Positions 7,596 through 15,600 of a stretch of 20,016 nucleotides of DNA are shown piece after piece. Made by a program: the position numbers and the translations under genes. The DNA lies in NCBI GenBank assembly GCA_035294305.1, contig DATGLD010000047.1:1-20016 (forward strand). The letters run 5' to 3'. Positions within the stretch are counted from its first letter, which is position 1, and each line of letters starts with the position of its first letter. Origin of the DNA: DASRBN01 sp035294305 (GTDB lineage: Bacteria > Chloroflexota > Ktedonobacteria > Ktedonobacterales > Ktedonobacteraceae). Below the pieces are notes generated by a model. The model searched no databases, was not told the origin of the DNA, and saw nothing but the letters and a program-made list of their open reading frames with translations.

Positions 7596-7793
7596 ATGTC
7601 AGGCATATTGGGCTTACCCCCTCTTGTCATTCTCGTCATTGTTCTTGGGCTGATGGCTTACCTGGTGTATCACATGGTTTCTACCGGAACAGTGGAGCCG
7701 GTAACGATCATCATCCTGCTCTTTCTCGGATTCATCCTTATATGGGCCCTATTGCGCTTGATGCACAGATCTTCGGAGAGTGAGACTGATTAG
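7596..7793 (+). CDS. Small membrane protein with two helices
   Basis: A 65-residue protein of unknown function. AAGGAG lies 5 bases before the ATG. Two hydrophobic stretches, about residues 9-29 and 36-54, are separated by a short HMVSTGTVEP loop and followed by a charged tail (RLMHRSSESETD). The first span ends in positive charge and the protein is almost entirely membrane. It starts 32 bases after the surface protein gene, so it is probably translated from the same mRNA and may assist or anchor that protein; this is inference from position only. I recognise no named family. Confidence 0.7.
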   Translation: MSGILGLPPLVILVIVLGLMAYLVYHMVSTGTVEPVTIIILLFLGFILIWALLRLMHRSSESETD

Positions 7794-7889
7794 GGCCAGG
7801 ATTCGTATCGCTTCGCCTGAAACCGCTCTCATTGAGCCACACAGGCGTGTTATCGACCGCCTGGAGGCAGGCAAATGAGATTCTTCTGC

Positions 7890-9050
7890 TCATGCTTCTT
7901 TTATCTCCCCATTCACCACCTGATACCTGTGGGCTTTAGTCAGAATCTCCTGCGGGAAATCGGTGAAATCGGTGGCCGTAATCAAGACCTGGTCGTGCTG
8001 GAGTATCTGGCGCAGCAGGTATTCGCGCCGCAGCGAGTCGAGTTCGCTGAAAACATCATCCAGCAGCAGGATCGGTTCCTCGCCGGTAACGTCGCGCATA
8101 TAGGCCAGCTCCGCCAGTTTGGCCGACAGGGCCACGGTGCGCTGCTGCCCGCGCGAGCCATAGGTGAGCATGTTGACACCGTTGACAAGAAATTCGAGGT
8201 CATCACGGTGCGGGCCCAGCAGGCACACGCCAGCATAAGTCTCCTTGCGCCGCGCCTCGCGCAACTGCTCGCGGTAATGCTCAAGCGATTCGATAGTGTT
8301 CCATCCGGGATTGACGGCGAACGAGGGACGATAGACAATCTGCAGGTGTTCGCGCCCACCACTGATGGTGGACTGCAATTCATCCACCTGCGCATTGAGT
8401 GAGGCGACCATGCGCTGGCGTTCAAAGATGATCAGATTGGCCCACTCGGTCAACTTCTCATCCAGGTAATCGAGCAGGCGTGGGTCCTCCTGATTTTCGC
8501 GGATGCGCTTGAGTAGAGCGGAACGCTGCGTAATCACCTTGCGATACTTGACGAGCGCCGAGCAGTAACGGGGTTGCATCTGGCATAACCCGCGATCCAG
8601 GAAACGGCGTCGCTCTTCAGGGGAACCATCGACGAGCCGCAAATCGGTAGGAGCGAAAAGCACGACGGTTACCTGCCCTACCAGGTCCACTGGCTTTTTT
8701 GGCACATCATTGATTTTGACGCGCTTGCGCTGCCTGCTTTCCGGCATGCTAAAGTTGGCACCACCGGCAGGCGTGGGATCAATGACCACAATCTCGATCT
8801 TTACCTCACCGTTGTGCCGTTCGACGCTGGCCGCAATGCGCGCGACGTGATCGGGCGCCTGCCAGTTGACGATTTCACGGTCGGAGGTGGCGTGAAATGA
8901 GTTGGAGGTGGCGAGCATAGCAACGGCCTCGAGCAGGTTAGTTTTGCCCTGTGCATTCTCGCCATAAAAGAGATAGAGGCCAGATCCAAGCGTGAGGTCG
9001 AGTTGTTTATAATTGCGAAAGTCGTGTAGTGCGAGGTGAGCAAGATACAT
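7890..9050 (-). CDS. recF: DNA replication and repair protein RecF
   Basis: A 386-residue SMC-like ATPase that binds single-strand/double-strand DNA junctions and, with RecO and RecR, loads RecA at gaps. The Walker A motif is GENAQGKT (30-37), the signature is YGSRGQQRTVALSAKLAEL, and Walker B is PILLLDDVFSELD. The N-terminal LAHLALHDFRNY is typical of RecF, and length is normal. The ATG at 9050 has only a weak Shine-Dalgarno site. It follows dnaN by 97 bases on the same strand, a classic pairing, and a perfect GTAGGG palindrome lies in the gap. At its 3' end it meets the small plus-strand membrane protein gene, with only a weak CGCCTG/CAGGCG inverted repeat (7814-7847) between them. Confidence 0.96.
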   Translation of the reverse strand: MYLAHLALHDFRNYKQLDLTLGSGLYLFYGENAQGKTNLLEAVAMLATSNSFHATSDREIVNWQAPDHVARIAASVERHNGEVKIEIVVIDPTPAGGANFSMPESRQRKRVKINDVPKKPVDLVGQVTVVLFAPTDLRLVDGSPEERRRFLDRGLCQMQPRYCSALVKYRKVITQRSALLKRIRENQEDPRLLDYLDEKLTEWANLIIFERQRMVASLNAQVDELQSTISGGREHLQIVYRPSFAVNPGWNTIESLEHYREQLREARRKETYAGVCLLGPHRDDLEFLVNGVNMLTYGSRGQQRTVALSAKLAELAYMRDVTGEEPILLLDDVFSELDSLRREYLLRQILQHDQVLITATDFTDFPQEILTKAHRYQVVNGEIKEA

Positions 9051-9092
9051 GCATGTGTCCAGACTGGCAATGGCTTTCTTTTATGAAGGTCC

Positions 9093-9130
9093 CCCCGTAG
9101 GGACAGCGCCTGGCGCCTGTCCCTACGGGG
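9093..9130. repeat. GTAGGG palindrome family A, copy 2, between dnaN and recF
   Basis: CCCCGTAGGGACAG (9093-9106) and its exact complement CTGTCCCTACGGGG (9117-9130) form a perfect 14-bp stem with a 10-base centre. It is the most symmetrical member of the family. It is the only structure between dnaN and recF. No T tract follows on either strand, so it may slow or partly end transcription, or stabilise the dnaN 3' end, rather than act as a full terminator. Confidence 0.75.
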
Positions 9131-9147
9131 AGGGCCCGCTCACATGC

Positions 9148-10287
9148 TCATCGATTAATGTGCATGGGCATAATCACATAGGTATAATCGTTGGAGCCTA
9201 CAGGTTTGATGACGCCCGGTTTAGTAGGCCCGTTGGCTTCGAGAGCCACTTCGGGCGTATCAATAACAGCGAGTACGTCAGCAAGGTATTTGACGTTGAA
9301 GATGATCTGTAGTTCTGGCCCATCAACGGCCGCATTGATGGTGCTAACGTTATCTCCCAGGTCTTCGGCGGTCGCCTCGACAGTAACCGATCCCGGCTCC
9401 AGGCCATCGCTTGCGCCCGGGTTGATCTTGATACGCGTAATGTTGGAGCTATCACGGGCAAAGAGAGCTGCGCGCTTAGCGGCTTCGGCAAATTGCTTCG
9501 TCTCAACGACTGCGCGCGTGCTGTGTTCTTTTGGAATGATCTGCCGGAAGTTGGGGAAGGTGCCATCGATGAGGCGCGAGACCAGGTCCAGTTGCGGCGT
9601 ATGGAAGAGCACCTGGCTGCGATTGGGTGTAACAATCATCTCCACCTGCCCTTCGGATGGCAGAATGCGGGCGAGTTCGGTGAGAGTGCGGGCAGGAACA
9701 AGGATGTCGCCGCGCGGATGGTCATCACCGGGAAGCGCATCGACGCGCACGGCCAGGCGAAAAGCATCGGCAGCGGCAAAGGTAATTTTCTCTTCACTGA
9801 CCTGAATGAGGACCCCGGTAAAAACGGGGCGGGAGTCATCATCGGCGGCGGCGAACGCGACCTCTTCGATCATCTCTTTCAAGCGCGAGGCCTCGAAGCG
9901 CACAGGTGGCTCTCCTCCCTCGGCGCTGGGAATCAAGGGAAATTCGGAAGGGTCCAGGCCCTTGATGTTGGCGCTGCTACCTGCGCTTTTGAGATTGAGA
10001 ATATTGGAATCTTCATTCGCGCTGATATCGACGGTGGCCTGCGACAGGCTGTTGACGAGATCGGTGAGCAGTTTGGCGGGTACGGTGGTGGCGCCATCTT
10101 CGGCGATCTGCGCATCGACCCAGCAATTAATGCCGATCTCGAGATTAGTAGCGGAAAGTTTCAAGCGGCCATTATCGGTCGCCAGCAAGATATTAGAAAG
10201 AATAGGGAGCGTGCTGCGATTCGAGACGGCGTGGCTAACGGCGGAAAGCCCGCGGCTCAAGTCTTGTTGCTTACAGGTCAGTTTCAT
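9148..10287 (-). CDS. dnaN: DNA polymerase III beta subunit (sliding clamp)
   Basis: A 379-residue protein of the usual length for the ring-shaped dimeric clamp that tethers polymerase III and repair enzymes to DNA. It begins MKLTCKQQDLSRGLSAVSHAVSNR, matching the family start, and contains LPILSNILLAT, SEFPLIP, RPVFTGVLI, DAFRLAVR and a C-terminal YTYVIMPMHINR, in the order of the three clamp domains. The ATG at 10287 has GGAGGA 9 bases upstream; the open frame continues upstream but that part is unlike any clamp. It has its own promoter at 10342-10370 and precedes recF. dnaA, which usually lies before dnaN, is not here; a translin-family gene takes that place. I saw no cluster of DnaA boxes. 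Confidence 0.97.
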   Translation of the reverse strand: MKLTCKQQDLSRGLSAVSHAVSNRSTLPILSNILLATDNGRLKLSATNLEIGINCWVDAQIAEDGATTVPAKLLTDLVNSLSQATVDISANEDSNILNLKSAGSSANIKGLDPSEFPLIPSAEGGEPPVRFEASRLKEMIEEVAFAAADDDSRPVFTGVLIQVSEEKITFAAADAFRLAVRVDALPGDDHPRGDILVPARTLTELARILPSEGQVEMIVTPNRSQVLFHTPQLDLVSRLIDGTFPNFRQIIPKEHSTRAVVETKQFAEAAKRAALFARDSSNITRIKINPGASDGLEPGSVTVEATAEDLGDNVSTINAAVDGPELQIIFNVKYLADVLAVIDTPEVALEANGPTKPGVIKPVGSNDYTYVIMPMHINR

Positions 10288-10341
10288 ATGTACTCTTCCT
10301 CCAGAACACAACCAAAGAAATGCAGGGTCAAATTCCTGGTT

Positions 10342-10370
10342 AGTATACAGTATTCCGAGACGGCTGTAAA
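10342..10370 (-). promoter_or_regulatory. Promoter of dnaN-recF
   Basis: On the minus strand TTTACA (10370-10365) is followed after exactly 17 bases by TATACT (10347-10342), each five of six to consensus. The start would be near 10335, giving a leader of about 48 bases to the dnaN ATG. It makes dnaN-recF independent of the translin-family gene upstream. Confidence 0.8.
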
Positions 10371-10460
10371 CCAATTTCGACGGTGATTCCCCATGCATCT
10401 CATGACGGCGCCTGCAATTGAACAGCAACCGGTGCAGCGTAAAGCAGAAGATATTGAGGA

Positions 10461-10488
10461 GGACAGGCACCAGGCGCTGTCCTTACAG
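10461..10488 (-). repeat. GTAGGG palindrome family A, copy 3, containing a stop codon
   Basis: Read on the minus strand this starts CTGTAAGGACAGCGCC and matches 3541-3568 at 26 of 28 positions. The TAA stop of the translin-family gene (10485-10483) is the TAA of the element, so one base change from the usual TAG keeps a stop codon. Confidence 0.7.
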
Positions 10489-11145
10489 GGAATCGAGGCG
10501 CAATTTCTCTAGTTCGCGCTGCAATGTGAGCAGGGTCTGCTGTAATTGATCTTGCCCGACGGCGATGGTGAGGTCGCCGCGCGTCTTTTCGAGGATACCG
10601 CGAGCAGCATCGGTGGTGCGGCGCAGGCCACCGGTAATGGCATCGGGATAATCGATAGTGATGAGGAGGGCATAGATATCATCCATGTAGCCCAGCAGGG
10701 TTTCGCACGTTTCAATATTGCCGCGGCGCAGTTGATCGAGCAGGTAGCGCCGGAGCTCTCCCACGGTCTCACCCAGCCCATTGAGATAAGGAACCCAGTC
10801 GATGGAGAGATCGGAGGCAAGCGGGACAGCGCGATGTTGCGCCAGGGCCAGGAACGTTGCCGCCTCAGCATATTCTTTCTGCGCGTCCTGCAAAAATCCC
10901 GCGAAATAGATATCCTGGTGTTCGCGCAGGTCGGCGGTCATTTCGACCAGCAGGAGATCCGCGTGGCGCAGGAGTTCCGCCGCCGCCTGAAACTCCTGGC
11001 GATGCGTCGCGCGGATGCTATTAGCGCAGTAACGGATAGCTGTTCGCGATTTGGGTAAGGCCCGCTCGCGTGCGGCATGTTTGAGCGCCAGGTATTGTTG
11101 CGCAGCGGATGCTGCCTGATCAAGATTGTCTGTCATAAGATGCAT
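10483..11145 (-). CDS. Translin family protein
   Basis: A 220-residue, mostly helical protein of the translin/TRAX family (COG2178). The diagnostic C-terminal half is clear: GLGETVGELRRYLLDQLRRG, then LLGYMDDIYALL, then DYPDAITGGLRR-TDAARGILEKTRGDLT. In eukaryotes translin and TRAX form an octamer that binds and cuts RNA; archaeal relatives also cleave RNA, and the bacterial role is not settled. Conserved acidic residues of the GELRR and MDDIY helices are present, so nuclease activity is possible. The ATG at 11145 was chosen over a GTG at 11154 and an ATG at 11136; AGGTGAGG lies just upstream, so a few residues of uncertainty remain. It precedes dnaN by 195 bases but dnaN has its own promoter. 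Its stop codon lies in a repeat element. Confidence 0.88.
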   Translation of the reverse strand: MHLMTDNLDQAASAAQQYLALKHAARERALPKSRTAIRYCANSIRATHRQEFQAAAELLRHADLLLVEMTADLREHQDIYFAGFLQDAQKEYAEAATFLALAQHRAVPLASDLSIDWVPYLNGLGETVGELRRYLLDQLRRGNIETCETLLGYMDDIYALLITIDYPDAITGGLRRTTDAARGILEKTRGDLTIAVGQDQLQQTLLTLQRELEKLRLDSL

Positions 11146-11477
11146 AATCCTCACCTATCCCGAAATCATTCCACTCCAGTGTACCACACGACACCTTGAA
11201 GGGATAGAGGTGAAGTATAGGAAGCCAGGGCTATTCAAAAGTGACACCTTAGAGGTTTCTGATGAATGTTGCCAACCGCATCGGACTCAATCGCCCTTAG
11301 AGGAAACACAGAGGCGTAAGGCAATAAACATGCCAAAACGGGAACAACTCCATAACCCGCCTTGTTCTCCTTGATAGATACGAGAAAACATCACGCGCTG
11401 TATCCACGAGCGCAATCGCTAGCAGTAGGGGCATACCCTTGTGGTCGCCCGCCTTCATTGCAAGAAAGTAGGGAATT
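11146..11477. other. Divergent intergenic region between translin gene and msrB
   Basis: No gene seen. On the minus strand TGGTACACT (around 11178-11186) could be an extended -10 box for the translin gene. GGGCTATTCAAAAGT (11228-11242) repeats the arm at 1478-1492 with one difference. A GTAGGG-type element lies at 11425-11450. I found no convincing promoter for msrB. Confidence 0.4.
11425..11450 (+). repeat. Possible divergent member of the GTAGGG palindrome class
   Basis: Starts GTAGGGGCATACCC and ends GTCGCCC; it is 26 bases, the same length as the family A core, and matches it at 17 of 26 positions. GGGC/GCCC arms can pair. It lies just upstream of msrB. Membership is by similarity of design rather than by high identity. 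Confidence 0.35.
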
Positions 11478-11894
11478 ATGAGTGATCTGAGAAATATGCC
11501 AGAGTCCTATTGGAAAGAGAAGTTGACGCCTGAGCAGTATAGAATAACGCGCCAGAAAGGAACAGAGCGAGCATTTACCGGCGCCCTGTGGCATAACCAC
11601 GAGAAAGGCATGTACGAATGTGTTGCCTGTGGGAAGCCGCTCTTCTCCTCGGATGCCAAGTTTGACTCAGGAACCGGCTGGCCCAGCTTTGACCGTCCAG
11701 TTAACTGGGAAAATGTAGAACTGCATGAGGATAAATCCTTCTTTATGACCCGAACCGAGGTGGTTTGCAAGAATTGCGGGGCGCACCTGGGACACCTCTT
11801 CGATGACGGCCCGCGAGAGACTACTGGCCAGCGCTATTGTATTAACTCCGCGGCATTGAAATTTTGCCCGGCTGGCGCAGAAAACAATGAGTAG
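11478..11894 (+). CDS. msrB: Peptide-methionine (R)-S-oxide reductase
   Basis: A 138-residue cytosolic enzyme that reduces methionine-R-sulfoxide in oxidised proteins. Structural zinc is held by Cys48/Cys51 (CVAC) and Cys97/Cys100 (CKNC). The catalytic cysteine is Cys121 in RYCINSAALKF, and SGTGWPSF, GAHLGHLFDDGP are family motifs. The common resolving cysteine in the GWPSF region is absent (GWPSFDRP); Cys130 (KFCPAG), nine residues after the catalytic one, is the only other free cysteine and could resolve the sulfenic acid. The ATG at 11478 follows GTAGGGAATT. It is a single-domain form without fused MsrA. The gene ends 93 bases from the convergent small PAS gene, with no clear terminator between. 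Confidence 0.95.
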   Translation: MSDLRNMPESYWKEKLTPEQYRITRQKGTERAFTGALWHNHEKGMYECVACGKPLFSSDAKFDSGTGWPSFDRPVNWENVELHEDKSFFMTRTEVVCKNCGAHLGHLFDDGPRETTGQRYCINSAALKFCPAGAENNE

Positions 11895-11987
11895 TCTCGC
11901 CCCTTTCCCAGGCAGGCAGTAATCAAAAACTGCACTTTCGACCGGTGGGCTGGCGATAGGGCTCTGAAACATATATATAGAGAGTTG

Positions 11988-12221
11988 CTACGCGCTGGCC
12001 CGTTCCTCTGAAGCGCAGATTACGACGAAGTTTTTACCCAGGACTTCTTCCGGCGAATAACCATAGAGAGCATAATAGGCAGGATTGGCAGCAGTGACTG
12101 TGCCATCTGGGGCGGCGAGCGCCATGGCATCATGCGCGGATTGCCAGACTGTGCGAAAACGCTGCTCGCTCTCTTGCAATGCTGCCTGTATAGGCGCGCT
12201 CGTTTGTTGGTAGTGAGCCAC
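11988..12221 (-). CDS. Small PAS-domain protein, truncated
   Basis: A 77-residue protein with a leading helix (AALQESEQRFRTVWQSAHDA) and the first half of a PAS domain (MALAAPDGTVTAANPAYYALYGYSPEEVLGKNF). A full PAS fold needs about 100 residues; here the last three beta strands are missing, and no kinase, GGDEF or other output domain follows. After the TAG stop, no other frame continues the PAS sequence, so this is not a simple frameshift. The start is GTG at 12221 with AGGAAGG 8 bases upstream, a good site, so the gene may be translated. It is either a decayed remnant of a longer sensor or a stand-alone half domain; I favour a remnant. Confidence 0.6.
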   Translation of the reverse strand: MAHYQQTSAPIQAALQESEQRFRTVWQSAHDAMALAAPDGTVTAANPAYYALYGYSPEEVLGKNFVVICASEERASA

Positions 12222-12469
12222 GGTTGCTACCTTCCTACTAAGGCCGTGCTTCCAACAATTATGTAACCAACACCATACACAGCTTACACAACGTAAGGGA
12301 GATTTGCAACAACCGGAGAAGCGTCTTGAGTAAGAATTTTCACTATAAAAAGAAGCAAAGAAGCTATATAAAGGGCTACTTTATACAAATTTTAGTACTT
12401 TTTGCCCAAATGCTTATTTTCGTACCAGAAATTTGCCACCAAACGTACAGGCAGAACGTTCCTACTCTA

Positions 12470-12536
12470 AGAGGTATTACTATAACGTTGGGCATCCCCA
12501 TACCCGGCGTTTCCCCCTAGTAATACCTCTTTTTTA
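12470..12536 (+). terminator. Rho-independent terminator, plus strand
   Basis: AGAGGTATTACTA (12470-12482) pairs perfectly with TAGTAATACCTCT (12518-12530). Inside, AACGTTGGG (12484-12492) pairs with CCCGGCGTT (12503-12511) using two G-U pairs. TTTTTT follows directly. The minus strand has no T tract, so it acts on rightward transcription. The nearest upstream plus-strand gene is msrB, 575 bases away and beyond the oppositely oriented PAS gene. Confidence 0.85.
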
Positions 12537-12580
12537 TTCTGCTGCGCCCGCATATCCCCTAATGAACCATATATCAAAGC

Positions 12581-12645
12581 GGATCGGCCATGTCACACTG
12601 GGTGCAGGAGCCATAGCCCTGCGCCCAGTGTGACATGGCCGATCC
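12581..12645. repeat. 28-bp near-perfect inverted repeat after the SbcC-like gene
   Basis: The arms 12581-12608 and 12618-12645 (each starting or ending GGATCGGCCATGTCACACTG) differ at one position, which can form a G-U pair, and enclose a 9-base loop. It begins 14 bases beyond the stop of the SbcC-like gene. The stem is far longer than needed for termination and no strong T tract follows on either strand. It may be a terminator, an mRNA-stabilising hairpin or a mobile palindrome. Confidence 0.8.
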
Positions 12646-12659
12646 TGGTTGTTCATTTT

Positions 12660-15600
12660 CTATAGAGGTTGTGAAGCCGTTAATGGTGTTGTGCCATTGC
12701 TATGGGCATCAGGCTCTGAGGGCCATGTTAATCGAGCAGGAGTGTAGAGGCCAGATTGATCGCGCTCCTGGGGTGAGGTACGCTGAACATCGCCCGCTTT
12801 CATGGAGAGATTGCTCTCTACAATGGTTCCATCCTCAATAGAGACATGATAAGGAAACGATGTAGATTCGAAAGCGCTATCGTGCGAGATAAACAGTATC
12901 TGCTCGAAGTGCGACCCCAGCATATCGCCGGTAATAATCTGCGCCAGGGCTTGCATGCGGTCGCGGCTAAAAGAGCCGACTGGTTCATCGAGGAGCAGAA
13001 ATCCTGGCGCAGCGCCAAGTTCACGCGGCAGGGCAGCGATGGCAAACGCTAGCCGCAGCGCCAGCGAAATTTGATCGGCAGTGCCGCTCGAAAGAGCCGA
13101 CTTCACAATATATGCTCCGGCAGAAGCCTCCCATATCCTCAGCTGGAATGGTCCTCCGCTGGCAGTGCCCTCTTCCGGTTCGGTTGTCAGGCGCACATCA
13201 TGGTAGCGACCGCGTGTCAGTAGAGGAAGTAGCTGCTGCATAAAATATTCTGTGCGAGGCACCATCTTGCGCATGATGCGCTCACATGTGGCATCTATCA
13301 GCAGGCCAGCACGCTTCTTCGTCTGGTAATTGCGTTCCTGCTGCTCCACATGCTTGCGAGCCAGCTCGAGATCTAACTTTTCACCGCCCGTATGGAGCTG
13401 CGTACTCAAATCCAACTCTTGTTGTTCCAACCGGCGCAACTCCTGGTCGACGCCTGCCTGCTCCTCTTCAAGAGGGGCGCGTTGCTCCGGCGAATATTGG
13501 CCGACGAGGGGCCAGACCGCCGCGATATCAACAAGGGTAAAACCTTTCGCGGGTGGGCGGTTGCGTTGCGCCAGTGTTGTGGCAACGCGTTCCTGGGCGG
13601 TCTCAATCTCCTCGCGGCACAGCTCGATTTTTACCCGCGAGGCGCCTTCCTGGAGCCTCAGCTCTTCGAGTTCGCGCAAGATATTTTCCTCGCCCTCCTG
13701 CTGCATCTCGCGCTGGCAACGGTTGCGTAGAGCTACGAGTGCTTCAGCGAATGGATTCGGGGGAACGATCCAGCTGCCGAGGGTGGTGCTGAATTTTGCC
13801 AGTTGACGGTAACCATCGGATAGCGATTCCTGGCGTTCCTTGAGGAGAGCGGTATAGAAAGCATGGCGATTCTCAAGCTCTATCTTGCCATCGAGCGTGA
13901 TATGTAACAATTCCAGTTGCTTACGGGCGCCGGCCTCGGCACTATTGATCGCCGCCTGGCCAAACGCGATGCCGAGAGGCTGGACACGTTTCCGTAGGGA
14001 ATCCTGCAAACTGCGCAGCGCATCGCGCAGCGTAAGCTGCTGCTCGCGCGCGTGTGCTATTTGTTGCGTGGGGGGATTGTCCTGGTAGCGCTCCAGGCGT
14101 TCGAGATGGGCCTGCCTGTGCGCGAGCAAGACATCCAGGGCATCTTGATAGATTTTGACCTGGGTAGCAAGGTCCGGTAGAGATGCCAGCTTACCATCCA
14201 GTACGGCTATTTCGCGTTCGGTCGATTTGATAGCATCTTCAACAACGCTCTCATAGGGTTGCACTTGCTCTTGCCCATCTTCTGTGGGCGCGTTGAGCGT
14301 TTCCCCTACGGGTAGCGCTAGACCCTCTTTACCGGCAGCAACTACGATCTCGCTTTGTATTTGCTGGATGGCCGCCTGCTTAGCCTGGAGCTTTTCATGA
14401 ATCGCTTCCTGGCTTTCCCGGTTGTCCAGCGCTTGCAGGCGCGCGCGTTCCTTACGAGCAGCGGCTACCGCTTCCATAGTGACATTGACCTGATTGCGGG
14501 CAGCCAGCGCCTTGTTACGGCTCTCGTTCATCTGCTGCTGCATATCGGCGAGGCTCTCTTCAGGGGTAGAAACCTGTTGCAGCAGTTGCTGCGCCTCTTC
14601 CAGGGAGCGCGGTACACTGCCACCAAGCGAGCGAATCTCGTGTTCCACCTGCTCAAGCGCCTCCTGACTCCCTCCCTGGCCGCCACTCATACGGATGGCC
14701 GTCTCGCGCGCAGCCACCATCATACTCACCTGGTTGATGGCCTCCTGCATCTGCCGGTCGGCCTCCTGCTCCTTTTTACGTATCTTGCTATAGATCTGAT
14801 AGCTGTAGCCAGCCCCGGCAGCTAATAAAAGAGCGACTAAACCAGCAATGGTAGCGAAAATGATTGACTTATTCAGGGCCTCGACAAGCGCCGCACCACC
14901 ACAGAGCAGGAACAGGACAACGCAGGCGACAGTAATACCCAGCTGGATAGTGGCGGCGCGGCGTTGGGCAAGGGCCTCCATTGTCAATCGCTCCTGCTGC
15001 TGGTGAGCAGCCATGACATGCTGCTCAGCTTCAGTCAGGCCTTTCATCAGGCCTTTTAAGCGCTGCCACTCCTCCAATTGGCGATGCAAACTGAGCTTGC
15101 GCCAGCGCTTCTCGATGTCATCGGCCTGCTGTTGTAGTTGTTGCGCTTCATTCTGCACAAGCGCGAGTTCCTGTTCGCTTTCTTGCAACTCTCGCTCAAC
15201 CTTTTTGAGTTGCTCTACCTGTTCCTCGGGCGACCCCCGCCGGGCCTGTATTTGCCGGTATTCTTCCTCTGCCTGTCGCAAGGCCTTTAGTTGCTGCGCT
15301 AAGCGGCGCAGGCGCTGGCGGCGCTGTTCTAACTGAGGTTTTGCCGAGCGCCGCTGCTCTTCCATCTCATACTGGGCCTGTTGAGCTTCTTCGACGCGCA
15401 GGCGGGCGTGAATTATTTTCTCGTCCAGTTCCTCAATATCTGCCCGCAATTGCTCATAATCCTTCAGTTCCTGTTCCAACTCTTTGACGCTATTGACGAC
15501 CGCCAGCAGATCGGCTGCCATACGCTCCAGCGTTCCAAAGGAGCGGGATAATTCGGATAAATCGCGAACTCGTTGCTCAAGCGCGGGCAGTTCTTCGCTC

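Larger units (their letters stand above)
12222..12659. other. AT-rich gene-free region with terminator and long hairpin
   Basis: No well-supported gene. It holds a plus-strand intrinsic terminator (12470-12536) and a 28-bp inverted repeat (12581-12645). A TTG-started frame of 64 codons (12326-12520) with one hydrophobic stretch has GGAGAA 7 bases upstream, but its stop lies inside the terminator stem and its composition is that of AT-rich spacer DNA. A small RNA ending at 12536 is an alternative. Confidence 0.4.

Noticed and set aside
9493..10386. 297-codon plus-strand frame opposite dnaN
   Set aside because: Fully antisense to dnaN, with no ribosome binding site or family features.
10288..10470. 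N-terminal extension of DnaN by 61 residues
   Set aside because: It crosses the dnaN promoter and part of a repeat, and the clamp family starts at MKLTCKQ with a strong site upstream.
10288..10482. Possible replication origin next to dnaN
   Set aside because: No TTATCCACA-type DnaA boxes or AT-rich unwinding element were seen, and dnaA is absent.
12326..12520. 64-codon TTG-started frame with one hydrophobic stretch
   Set aside because: Stop codon is inside the terminator stem, and the composition matches AT-rich spacer; a weak GGAGAA is not enough.
14790..15000. Zinc hook in the SbcC-like protein
   Set aside because: The cysteines in this part (Cys537 and Cys544) are in a hydrophobic helix and not spaced as CxxC.
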